Assembly (NCBI GenBank): GCA_023229845.1
Contig: JALNYK010000024.1
Span: forward strand, 1-46,193
From: Gallionella sp.
GTDB lineage: Bacteria > Pseudomonadota > Gammaproteobacteria > Burkholderiales > Gallionellaceae
Reading direction: 5' to 3'
DNA: 46,193 nt
Part shown: one piece after another, positions 25,165-33,058 of the stretch
How the letters are laid out: each line of letters opens with the position of its first letter
Position numbering within the stretch: position 1 is the stretch's first letter
The notes under the pieces: generated by a model
Told to the model about the DNA's origin: nothing
The model's database searches: none
Seen by the model: the letters and a program-made list of their open reading frames with translations, nothing else
Position numbers and translations under genes: made by a program

Positions 25165-25635
25165 TTATTCACGGTGATAGGGATGATTGTGCAACAGGCT
25201 GTGCGCGCGATACAACTGTTCGGCGAGCAGGACTCGCACCATCGCGTGCGGCAAGGTGAGCGCCGACAGCGCCATCAGGTTCTGCGCCGCCTGTTTGACC
25301 GTGTCGTGCAGCCCGTCCGCACCGCCGACGATGAACGCCACATCGCGGCCTTCGCGCATCCAGTCCTGCATCTGCGCGGCGAGCTGCTTGGTGGTCGGCA
25401 TCGCGCCGCGCTCGTCCAGTGCGATGCGCAGACAGCCCTGCGGCAGGGCCGCGAGGATGCGTTGCGCCTCGGCTTCCATGATCTGCGCGGTGGTCTTGCC
25501 GGTGGTGCGCGGCTCCGGCTTGACCTCGACCAGTTCGATCTTCGCCTCGCGCGGCATACGTTTGGCGTATTCGTTGTAGCCCGCGGTGATCCAGTCCGGC
25601 ATCTTGTGGCCGACGGAAACGATCAGGAGTTTCAT
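25165..25635 (-). CDS. rlmH: 23S rRNA pseudouridine1915-N3-methyltransferase
   Basis: A 156-residue SPOUT methyltransferase that modifies pseudouridine 1915 in helix 69 of 23S rRNA on assembled ribosomes. It has the family's N-terminus (MKLLIVSVGHKMPDWITAGYNEYAKRMP) and the SAM-binding knot (RIALDERG, FIVGGADGLHDTV). The very conserved C-terminus ALTLPHAMVRVLLAEQLYRAHSLLHNHPYHRE ends the protein exactly as in E. coli RlmH. It is preceded by rsfS, the usual partner, from which it is separated here by a palindromic repeat. Confidence 0.97.
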   Translation of the reverse strand: MKLLIVSVGHKMPDWITAGYNEYAKRMPREAKIELVEVKPEPRTTGKTTAQIMEAEAQRILAALPQGCLRIALDERGAMPTTKQLAAQMQDWMREGRDVAFIVGGADGLHDTVKQAAQNLMALSALTLPHAMVRVLLAEQLYRAHSLLHNHPYHRE

Positions 25636-25642
25636 GTATCCC

Positions 25643-25716
25643 CGTAGGGGCGCGATTCATCGCGCCCTGCTTTATTCGCACACGAGACAAAGGGCGCGAT
25701 GAATCGCGCCCCTACG
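25643..25716. repeat. perfect 26-bp inverted repeat (GTAGGGGCGCG type) between rsfS and rlmH
   Basis: The arms 25643-25668 and 25691-25716 are exact reverse complements (CGTAGGGGCGCGATTCATCG start) around a 22-base loop. Each arm also contains an inner GGGCGCGATNNATCGCGCCC-like palindrome. One arm recurs inside gltB at 45453. Confidence 0.92.
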
Positions 25717-25771
25717 ATCAGATGCCTTTCCGGCTCCATGTTTATTCCGGTTTCCGTTATTCGGGCTACCG

Positions 25772-26134
25772 TTATTCCGGCTTCTGGGCCAGCTTCGGAC
25801 GGAACGTCTGGCCCTTGCTCCACAGCTCTTCGAGGTTGTAATACTGGCGCACCGCCGGCTGCATCACGTGCACCAGCACTTCGCCCAGGTCGATCAATAT
25901 CCACTCGCCGCTGTCTTCGCCCTCGCGGCCACCAACCGGTTCGCCGAGCTCTTTCAGCTTGACGACGACGTTGTCGGCGATCGCCTTGGTCTGGCGTGTG
26001 GACTTGGCGCTGGCGATGATCATGCGCTCGAACAGCGGGCTGAGCTTGCTGGTGTCGATGACCGCGATGTCTTCGGCCTTGATGTCTTCGAGCGCATCGA
26101 CGATGGCTTTGGTCTTTTCTTCAATGTTTAACAT
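25772..26134 (-). CDS. rsfS: ribosomal silencing factor RsfS
   Basis: A 120-residue protein (older names RsfA, YbeB, Iojap). It binds ribosomal protein uL14 and blocks subunit joining to shut down translation when nutrients are short. The family pattern is clear: IVDALEDIKAEDIAVIDTSK, FERMIIASAKSTRQTKAIADNVV, EGEDSGEWILIDLGEVLVHVM and YYNLEELW near the end. I chose the ATG at 26134 for the standard N-terminus MLNIEEK. It overlaps the end of nadD by seven bases, the common nadD-rsfS arrangement. Confidence 0.96.
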   Translation of the reverse strand: MLNIEEKTKAIVDALEDIKAEDIAVIDTSKLSPLFERMIIASAKSTRQTKAIADNVVVKLKELGEPVGGREGEDSGEWILIDLGEVLVHVMQPAVRQYYNLEELWSKGQTFRPKLAQKPE

Positions 26135-26787
26135 GATGTGTACAGGTGATGTTGATAAATATAGTCCGCCACCGCATTGGGCAACAGATAACGTATGGTG
26201 CGACTCTCGGCCACGCGGCGGCGGATGTCGGTGGCCGATATTTCCAGCTTCGGGATCGCCAGTTCGGCGACACCGCCGCAAGGCACATGCGCCATGGCTT
26301 CCACGGCGCACAAGCGCTCCCGATAATGCTTGCGCAACATCTCGGGCGCGACTTCGATGCGCTCGTCCAATGTGTAACCGGGACGGAAGCCCACGACGAT
26401 GTGCGCCAGTTCGAACAGTCGCTCCCACTCGTGCCAGGTGTGCAACTGCAAAAATGCGTCGCCGCCCATCAGCAGGCACAGCGGCTGCGTCGCACCCAGT
26501 TCCGCGCGCAGTTCGCCCAACGTGTCCACGGTATAGCACGGCACGCAACGATCGACTTCACGTTCGTCCAGCACGAAGGCCGGCTGGTCGGCAATGGCCA
26601 GTTTCACCATCGCGCTACGCTGCTGCGCCGACACCTGCGGCGAACCGCGATGAGGCGGCGTGCCGGTCGGAATGAAACGAATCTGCTTCAGCCCGGCGAG
26701 TTCCAGCATTTCCTCGGCCAACCTCAGATGCCCGAAGTGGATCGGATCGAAGGTGCCGCCGAGGATGCCTATTGGCTTGCTGCTCAC
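26128..26787 (-). CDS. nadD: nicotinate-nucleotide adenylyltransferase
   Basis: A 219-residue enzyme that adenylates nicotinate mononucleotide to deamido-NAD+ in NAD synthesis. The nucleotidyltransferase motif GGTFDPIHFGHLRLAEEM (10-27) and the C-terminal ISATDIRRRVAES signature are intact. In between are RFIPTGTPPHRG and LLMGGDAFLQLHTWHEWERLF, typical of NadD. It starts three bases after the aceF stop, so it may be read from the aceEF transcript as well as from its own promoter. It overlaps rsfS by seven bases. Confidence 0.96.
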   Translation of the reverse strand: MSSKPIGILGGTFDPIHFGHLRLAEEMLELAGLKQIRFIPTGTPPHRGSPQVSAQQRSAMVKLAIADQPAFVLDEREVDRCVPCYTVDTLGELRAELGATQPLCLLMGGDAFLQLHTWHEWERLFELAHIVVGFRPGYTLDERIEVAPEMLRKHYRERLCAVEAMAHVPCGGVAELAIPKLEISATDIRRRVAESRTIRYLLPNAVADYIYQHHLYTSC

Positions 26788-26790
26788 CGG

Positions 26791-28056
26791 TTATACGGCG
26801 AGCCTGCGGATGTCGGACAGCACATGCGCGAGGTAGGTGGTGAAACGCGCGCCGGCCGCACCATCGATCACGCGATGGTCGTAGGACAGCGACAGCGGCA
26901 GCATCAGCCGCGCGACAAACTCGCCATCCTGATACACCGGCTTCATGCTCGAACGGGACACGCCGAGGATCGCGACTTCCGGCGCATTGATGATGGGCGT
27001 GAACGATGTGCCGCCGATGCCGCCGAGGCTGGAGATCGTGAAGCAGCCGCCCTGCATGTCGGCGGCGGTGAGCTTCTTGTCGCGCGCCTTCGCGCTGATC
27101 TCGCCAAGTTCCTTCGCCAGTTGCACGATGCCCTTCTGGTCCACGTCGCGTATCACCGGAACCATCAGGCCGTCCGGCGTATCCACCGCGACGCCGATAT
27201 GGATGTATTTCTTCACGATCAGGTTCTCGCCGCTCGCATCCAGCGAAGCTGCGAAATCCGGGAAATGCTTCAGCGTCGCCGCAGCCGCCTTCAACAAAAA
27301 GGCCAGCGGCGTGATCTTGATGCCCGCCTTGGCGTGCTCGTCGTTGAGCTGCTTGCGGAATGCCTCCAGCTCGCCGATGTCGGCCTCCTCGAATTGCGTG
27401 ACATGCGGGATCATCACCCAGTTGCGATGCAGATTCGCGCCGGATATCTTCTTGATGCGCGACAGCGGCTTGCTCTCGACTTCGCCGAACTTAGCGAAAT
27501 CGACATCCGGCCACGGCAGCAAACCGGGCAGACCAGCTCCCGCCGCACCGCGCGGCTGCGCCAGCGCCTGCTTGACGAAGTTCTGCACGTCTTCCTTGGT
27601 GACGCGGCCCTTCTCGCCGCTGCCCTTGACCTGCGCGATGTCCACGCCGAGTTCGCGCGCGAAGCGGCGGATCGCCGGGCTGGCGTGTCCCTTGCCGCCG
27701 GAAGAAACTGCGGGCTGCACCGTTGCAGTCGCGACAGGGACGGCAGCCGGCTTGGCCGCCACGGATGCAGGCGCGGCCGGGGCTGCCACTGCAGCAGCCT
27801 GAGGCGCAGCCGCCGCACCGCTGGTCTCCATCACCAGGATCAGCTTGCCTTCTCCCACCTTGTCGCCGACCTTGACCTTCACTTCCTTCACCGTCCCGGC
27901 AAACGGCGACGGCACGTCCATCGCCGCCTTGTCGGTCTCCAGCGTGACCAGCGTGTCCTCGGCGGCGACCGTATCGCCGGCCTTGACCATCACCTCGATC
28001 ACCGCCACATCCTTGAAGCCGCCGATGTCCGGCACCAGTACTTGTTGTTCTGCCAT
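26791..28056 (-). CDS. aceF: pyruvate dehydrogenase E2, dihydrolipoamide acetyltransferase
   Basis: A 421-residue E2 core subunit that passes the acetyl group from E1 to coenzyme A. It has a single N-terminal lipoyl domain (about 1-80, lipoyl lysine in LETDKAAMDVP at about 42), where E. coli has three. A flexible Ala/Pro/Val linker (about 83-120) and an E3-binding domain (ASPAIRRFARELGVDIAQVKGSGEKGRVTKEDVQNFV, about 125-160) follow. The acetyltransferase domain has the active-site motif YDHRVIDGAAGARF near residue 400. It is encoded 15 bases downstream of aceE. No lipoamide dehydrogenase gene is in the window, so E3 is encoded elsewhere. Confidence 0.96.
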   Translation of the reverse strand: MAEQQVLVPDIGGFKDVAVIEVMVKAGDTVAAEDTLVTLETDKAAMDVPSPFAGTVKEVKVKVGDKVGEGKLILVMETSGAAAAPQAAAVAAPAAPASVAAKPAAVPVATATVQPAVSSGGKGHASPAIRRFARELGVDIAQVKGSGEKGRVTKEDVQNFVKQALAQPRGAAGAGLPGLLPWPDVDFAKFGEVESKPLSRIKKISGANLHRNWVMIPHVTQFEEADIGELEAFRKQLNDEHAKAGIKITPLAFLLKAAAATLKHFPDFAASLDASGENLIVKKYIHIGVAVDTPDGLMVPVIRDVDQKGIVQLAKELGEISAKARDKKLTAADMQGGCFTISSLGGIGGTSFTPIINAPEVAILGVSRSSMKPVYQDGEFVARLMLPLSLSYDHRVIDGAAGARFTTYLAHVLSDIRRLAV

Positions 28057-28071
28057 GTTGTTCTCCCCGGC

Positions 28072-30741
28072 CTAGACTGTCGTCGGGTTCGGTTTGTCGG
28101 GATTGATGCCGTAGAGCTTGATCGCGCGGCTGACCTGCACCGCCTCGACAGCACCTTCCTCGGCCAGCGCCTTCAGCGCCGCGACCACGATGTAGTGACG
28201 ATCGACCTCGAAGAAGCCGCGCAGCTTCTTGCGTGTATCCGAACGACCGAAGCCGTCGGTGCCCAGCACCTTGTAGCGCGCATGCACGTACGGACGGATC
28301 TGGTCGGCGTAGCTCTTGATGTAATCGGTCGCGGCGACCACCGGGCCTTCGCGCTTCGCGAGGCACTGCTCGACGAAGCTGGTGCGCGGCTTGGCTTCCG
28401 GATGCAGCATGTTCCAGCGCTCGACATCCAGGCCTTCGCGGCGCAGTTCGTTGAAGCTGGTCACGCTCCAGATATCGGAGGCCACGCCGAAATCCTTCTC
28501 CAGCATCTCCGCGGCGGCGATCGCCTCGCGCAGTATCGTGCCGCTGCCCAGCAGCTGCACGACCGGGCGTTTCCCATTTCCCTTTTCCCGTTTCGCTTCA
28601 CTGAACAGGTACAAGCCCTTGACGATGCCGTCTTCCGCGCCCTTCGGCATCGCCGGGTGCGCGTAGTTTTCGTTCATCACCGTCAGGTAATAGAACACGT
28701 CTTCCTGCTCGACATACATGCGGCGCATGCCCTCGCGCACGATCACCGCGAGTTCGTAGGCGAACGCCGGATCGTAGCTGACGCAGTTCGGGATGGTCGC
28801 CGCCATCAGGTGGCTGTGGCCGTCCTGGTGCTGCAGGCCTTCGCCGTTCAGCGTGGTGCGACCGGCGGTGCCGCCGACCATGAAGCCGCGCGCGCGCAGG
28901 TCGCCCGCCGCCCAGGCCAGGTCGCCGATGCGCTGGAAGCCGAACATCGAGTAGTAGATATAGAACGGAATCATCGCGACGCCATGATTCGCGTAAGCGG
29001 TCGAGGCGGCGATCCAGTCGGCCATGCCGCCGGCTTCGTTGATACCCTCTTGCAGGATCTGGCCGGTCTTGTCTTCCTTGTAGTACATCAGCTGGTCGGC
29101 GTCCTGCGGCGTGTACAGCTGGCCGACCTGCGAGAAGATGCCGAGCTGGCGGAACATGCCTTCCATGCCGAAGGTGCGCGATTCGTCCGGCACGATGGGC
29201 ACGACCTGCTTGCCGATGTGCTTGTCCTTGACCAGCGCGCCGAGCAGGCGCACGAACGCCATCGTCGTCGAAATCTCGCGGCCGTCGGTGCCCTTCAGCA
29301 AGGCATCGAACGACTCGCTCGCCGGCATCGCCAGCGGCTTAGCCTCTGGACGGCGCGACGGCACCGAACCCATCTCCGCGACGCGCTCACGCAGATATTT
29401 CATCTCCTGGCTGTCTTCGGCAGGACGCACGAACGGCAGGTTGGGCAGATCGGCATCGCTGACCGGGATGTTGAAACGGTCGCGGAATTTGCGCAGCGAC
29501 TCGCCATCCATCTTCTTCTGCTGGTGAGTCGGGTTCTGCGCCTCGCCGGACGAACCCATGCCGTAGCCCTTCACGGTCTTGGCGAGGATCACGGTTGGCT
29601 GGCCCTTGTGCTTGACCGCGGAGGTGTAAGCCGCAAACACCTTGCGCGGGTCGTGACCGCCGCGATTCAGACGCCATATCTCGTCGTCGGACATGTCGGC
29701 GACCAGCTCCAGCAGTTCCGGATACTTGCCGAAGAAGTGCTGGCGCACATATGCACCGTCGCGCGACTTGTAAGTCTGGTATTCGCCGTCCACCACCTCT
29801 TCCATGCGCTTCAGCAACAAGCCGCTCTTGTCCTTGGCAAGCAGGCGATCCCATGCGCCGCCCCAGACCACCTTGATGACGTTCCAGCCTGCGCCGCGGA
29901 ACACGCCTTCGAGTTCCTGGATGATCTTGCCGTTGCCGCGCACCGGGCCGTCCAGACGCTGCAGGTTGCAGTTGATCACGAAGATCAGGTTGTCCAGCTT
30001 CTCGCGCCCGGCCATCGAGATCGCGCCTAGGGATTCCGGCTCGTCCGTCTCGCCGTCGCCGAGGAAGGCCCAGACCCGGCGTCCGTCGGTGCTCGCCAGA
30101 CCGCGGTGCTGCAGGTAACGCATGAAGCGCGCCTGATAGATCGCCATCAACGGGCCCAAGCCCATGGACACCGTGGGGAACTGCCAGAAATCCGGCATCA
30201 GCCAGGGATGCGGATAGGAAGACAGGCCGTCGCCGTCCACTTCCTGGCGGAACTTGCGCAGCTGCTCTTCGCTGATGCGTCCTTCGAGGAAGGCGCGCGC
30301 ATAGACGCCGGGCGAGGAATGTCCCTGGAAATAAATCAGGTCGCCGCCGTGCTTGTCGGTGTGGCCGTGGAAGAAATGGTTGAAGCCGACGTCGTACAGT
30401 GTCGCCGCCGAGGCGAAGCTGGCGATATGGCCGCCCAGCTCGGACGACTCCTTGTTCGCGTTCAGGATAATCGCCATCGCATTCCAGCGCATCAGCGCGC
30501 GTATGCGGTGCTCCAGTTCGTGATTGCCCGCCGAACGCTCTTCTTTATCCAGCGGGATAGTGTTGATGTAAGGGGTCGTGGCGCTGATCGGCATATCGGT
30601 GCCGCCCAGCCGCGCCTGACCGATCAACTGGCTGATCAGGAAATGGGCGCGTTCCGCGCCTTCGTTTTCCAGCACCGATTCCAGCGCATCCAGCCACTCC
30701 TGAGTTTCTTGCGGATCAATGTCCGGGATGTTGTTTGCCAT
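28072..30741 (-). CDS. aceE: pyruvate dehydrogenase E1 component, homodimeric
   Basis: An 889-residue thiamine-diphosphate enzyme that decarboxylates pyruvate and acetylates the lipoyl group of E2. The thiamine-binding motif is FLGDGETDEPESLGAISMAGREKLDNLIFVINCN (about residues 227-260). HGHTDKHGGDLIYFQGHSSPGVYARAF and the C-terminal FGRSDTRKKLRGFFEVDRHYIVVAAL are also diagnostic of the homodimeric type. One local oddity is a lysine/arginine/glycine-rich segment (SEAKREKGNGKRP, about residues 714-726). It is encoded by a purine tract (28569-28598) that resembles intergenic repeat sequence and sits where family members normally have a short loop. The reading frame stays open. It starts at 30741 with GGAAAAAG-type purines upstream, and is followed by aceF. 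Confidence 0.96.
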   Translation of the reverse strand: MANNIPDIDPQETQEWLDALESVLENEGAERAHFLISQLIGQARLGGTDMPISATTPYINTIPLDKEERSAGNHELEHRIRALMRWNAMAIILNANKESSELGGHIASFASAATLYDVGFNHFFHGHTDKHGGDLIYFQGHSSPGVYARAFLEGRISEEQLRKFRQEVDGDGLSSYPHPWLMPDFWQFPTVSMGLGPLMAIYQARFMRYLQHRGLASTDGRRVWAFLGDGETDEPESLGAISMAGREKLDNLIFVINCNLQRLDGPVRGNGKIIQELEGVFRGAGWNVIKVVWGGAWDRLLAKDKSGLLLKRMEEVVDGEYQTYKSRDGAYVRQHFFGKYPELLELVADMSDDEIWRLNRGGHDPRKVFAAYTSAVKHKGQPTVILAKTVKGYGMGSSGEAQNPTHQQKKMDGESLRKFRDRFNIPVSDADLPNLPFVRPAEDSQEMKYLRERVAEMGSVPSRRPEAKPLAMPASESFDALLKGTDGREISTTMAFVRLLGALVKDKHIGKQVVPIVPDESRTFGMEGMFRQLGIFSQVGQLYTPQDADQLMYYKEDKTGQILQEGINEAGGMADWIAASTAYANHGVAMIPFYIYYSMFGFQRIGDLAWAAGDLRARGFMVGGTAGRTTLNGEGLQHQDGHSHLMAATIPNCVSYDPAFAYELAVIVREGMRRMYVEQEDVFYYLTVMNENYAHPAMPKGAEDGIVKGLYLFSEAKREKGNGKRPVVQLLGSGTILREAIAAAEMLEKDFGVASDIWSVTSFNELRREGLDVERWNMLHPEAKPRTSFVEQCLAKREGPVVAATDYIKSYADQIRPYVHARYKVLGTDGFGRSDTRKKLRGFFEVDRHYIVVAALKALAEEGAVEAVQVSRAIKLYGINPDKPNPTTV

Positions 30742-30770
30742 CTCTGCTTTTTCCTTGTTGCGATTTGTTG

Positions 30771-31361
30771 TTATGCGGTACAGGCTATCGTCTCCCGTTC
30801 GGTGACGATAACCTCGACCTTGATGTCCGTTGATTCCTGCGGAAGTTGCTCGACTATCTGCAGCGCGAACGCCGCAGCGACCAGTACCGGACGCCTCCCC
30901 CGGTCGTCCGCCAGCAACTTGTCGTAAAAACCTCCACCATAGCCCAGCCGCGCGCCCTCGCAGGTGAACGCCACGCCGGGCAAGAGGGCGAATTCTACCT
31001 CATTTAACGTTTCCAGCCGCTCGCAGCGTTCCACCACCGGCTCGCGGATGCCCCACAAGCCCGGCGCCAACTGGTTCTCGAAGTCCTCCACCCAGTACAG
31101 GTCGAGCTGGTTGGTATGACGGTTCACCTTGGGCAACGCCAGCCGCTTGACGTCCGCCAGCACCCGCGCCGCAAACAGGTCGCTCGCGAATTCCGAACCG
31201 AAGTTCATGTAGCCCAGCACCGTCGCGGCATCGCGGTATTCGGGCAGTTGCAGCAGGCGCTCGACGATATCCGCGCTGTGCGTGGCGCGCGCTTCAGGCA
31301 ACAACTGCTCGCGCTGGGACAGGATGGACTTGCGAATGGACTGCTTGAGCGTCTGCGGCAT
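30771..31361 (-). CDS. fau: 5-formyltetrahydrofolate cyclo-ligase
   Basis: A 196-residue enzyme (YgfA) that converts 5-formyl-THF to 5,10-methenyl-THF with ATP, recycling an inhibitory folate. The signature is near the C-terminus: PGVAFTCEGARLGYGGGFYDKLLA (about 140-163). LRKSILSQREQLLPEARATHSADI-type sequence at the N-terminus matches the family. It lies six bases after ilvA, so cotranscription is likely. In many proteobacteria the 6S RNA gene lies just upstream of this gene; here there is no room for it. Confidence 0.94.
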   Translation of the reverse strand: MPQTLKQSIRKSILSQREQLLPEARATHSADIVERLLQLPEYRDAATVLGYMNFGSEFASDLFAARVLADVKRLALPKVNRHTNQLDLYWVEDFENQLAPGLWGIREPVVERCERLETLNEVEFALLPGVAFTCEGARLGYGGGFYDKLLADDRGRRPVLVAAAFALQIVEQLPQESTDIKVEVIVTERETIACTA

Positions 31362-31367
31362 GCCGGA

Positions 31368-32885
31368 TCAACCCAGGAACAACTTGTAAGCCGGGTTCGC
31401 GCTCTCGTCCCAGTACGGGTAGCCGAGCGTATCGAGGAAGGTCTTCAGCGCCTTCTTGTCGTGGTGCGGCACCTGCATGCCGACCAGCACGCGGCCGTAG
31501 TCCGCACCGTGGTTGCGGTAGTGGAACAGGCTGATGTTCCAGCTGTGGTTCATGCTGTTGAGGAAGTTCATCAGCGCGCCCGGGCGCTCCGGGAACTCGA
31601 AGCGGAACAGGATCTCGTCCTTCGCTTCCGGCGCGTGGCCGCCGACCAGGTGACGCAGGTGCAACTTGGCCATCTCGTTGTCGGAAAGGTCGAGCGTCGG
31701 CAGCTTGCCGCGTTGCAGCTTATCCACCAGGTCGGCGGTCTCCGACTGGTCCTTGACCTGGATGCCGACGAACACCTGAGCCGCCTTGGGGTCGGCGTAG
31801 CGGTAGTTGAATTCGGTGATGTTGCGCTTGCCGAGCAGCGAGCAGAACTTGCGGAAGCTGCCGGGCGTCTCCGGGATGGTGACCGCGAGGATGGCCTCGC
31901 GCTTCTCGCCGATCTCGGCGCGTTCGGCGACAAAACGCAGGCGGTCGAAGTTCATGTTCGCGCCGCAGGCGATCGGGATCAGTGTCTCGCCCTTCAACCC
32001 CTCGCGCTTGGCGTACAGCTTCGCACCCGCGACCGCAAGCGCGCCCGCCGGTTCGAGGATGGAGCGCGTGTCCTGGAACACATCCTTGATCGCCGCGCAC
32101 ACGGCGTCGGTGTCCACCAACACGATCTCGTCCACATATTTTTTGCAGATGCGGAAGGTCTCCTCGCCGACCTGTTTGACCGCAGTGCCATCCGAGAACA
32201 GGCCGACGTCGTTGAGCGTGACGCGCTTCTTCGCCTTCAGCGAACGCGCCATCGCGTCCGAATCGGTAGTCTGCACGCCAATGACCTTGATGTCCGGTCG
32301 CAGCGCCTTGACATAAGCGGACACGCCCGCGATCAGTCCGCCGCCGCCGATGGCGCAGAAGATCGCGTGGATCGGCGCCTGGTGCTGGCGCAGGATTTCC
32401 ATCGCGATGGTGCCTTGCCCGGCGATCACGTCGGGATCGTCGAAGGGATGCACAAAGGTGAGTTGCTTTTCTTTCTCCAATTCGTACGCGCGGCCGCAGG
32501 CGTCGCTGTAGCTGTCGCCGTGCAGCACGATCTCGACGGCGCGCTGGCCGAAATGCCGCACCGCATCGATCTTTACCTGCGGCGTGGTGGTCGGCATCAC
32601 GATAACGGCCTTGCAACCGAGGCGATGTGCGGACAGCGCCACGCCCTGCGCATGGTTGCCCGCCGAGGCGGCAATGACTCCCCGTTTCAATTGCTCGGGC
32701 GAGAGTTGCGCCATCTTGTTGTAGGCGCCGCGCAGCTTGAACGAGAACACCGGCTGCATGTCTTCGCGCTTGAACAGCACGGTGTTGCCGAGGCGTGCAG
32801 ACAGGCTTGGGGCGGGCTCCAGCGGGGTTTCGACCGCGACGTCGTAGACGCGCGCGTTGAGGATGCGTTTCAGGTAATCGTTCAT
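31368..32885 (-). CDS. ilvA: threonine ammonia-lyase, biosynthetic
   Basis: A 505-residue PLP enzyme that deaminates threonine to 2-oxobutanoate, the first committed step of isoleucine synthesis. The PLP lysine lies in FSFKLRGAYNKM (about residue 50), and the phosphate-binding GGGGLIAG loop is in AIGGGGLIAGVSAY (about 180-193). Two ACT-like regulatory domains occupy the C-terminus (about 325-400 and 420-500; KREAILAVTIPETPGSFRKF and ILFRFEFPERPGALMNFLNSM). This is the isoleucine-inhibited biosynthetic form rather than the catabolic TdcB. I chose ATG 32885 for the standard start MNDYLKRIL; the frame is open to 32969 but that adds an atypical leader. Confidence 0.96.
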   Translation of the reverse strand: MNDYLKRILNARVYDVAVETPLEPAPSLSARLGNTVLFKREDMQPVFSFKLRGAYNKMAQLSPEQLKRGVIAASAGNHAQGVALSAHRLGCKAVIVMPTTTPQVKIDAVRHFGQRAVEIVLHGDSYSDACGRAYELEKEKQLTFVHPFDDPDVIAGQGTIAMEILRQHQAPIHAIFCAIGGGGLIAGVSAYVKALRPDIKVIGVQTTDSDAMARSLKAKKRVTLNDVGLFSDGTAVKQVGEETFRICKKYVDEIVLVDTDAVCAAIKDVFQDTRSILEPAGALAVAGAKLYAKREGLKGETLIPIACGANMNFDRLRFVAERAEIGEKREAILAVTIPETPGSFRKFCSLLGKRNITEFNYRYADPKAAQVFVGIQVKDQSETADLVDKLQRGKLPTLDLSDNEMAKLHLRHLVGGHAPEAKDEILFRFEFPERPGALMNFLNSMNHSWNISLFHYRNHGADYGRVLVGMQVPHHDKKALKTFLDTLGYPYWDESANPAYKLFLG

Positions 32886-33058
32886 GGTCAGGTGCTTGAA
32901 AAATACGCGCGAAGAGTAGCACAAAGCCCATCCGCCCGGCAGGCGGGATGCCTCGCCCTGCCCGCGCATCAGCCTTTCCCTAGACCTTTCGGTCTATACC
33001 AGAAACGCTTCGTTTAACGTATAACCGCTTCGAAAACCTTGTAAACATTGTTATTTTC

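Noticed and set aside
26146..30030. A 1294-codon open frame on the plus strand
   Set aside because: It lies opposite nadD, rsfS start, aceF and aceE, whose proteins are clearly recognisable. The plus-strand product is His/Arg/Leu-rich, as expected of an antisense shadow in GC-rich DNA.
31362..31367. 6S RNA gene (ssrS), often next to fau
   Set aside because: Only six bases separate fau from ilvA, and no 6S-like sequence is seen nearby.
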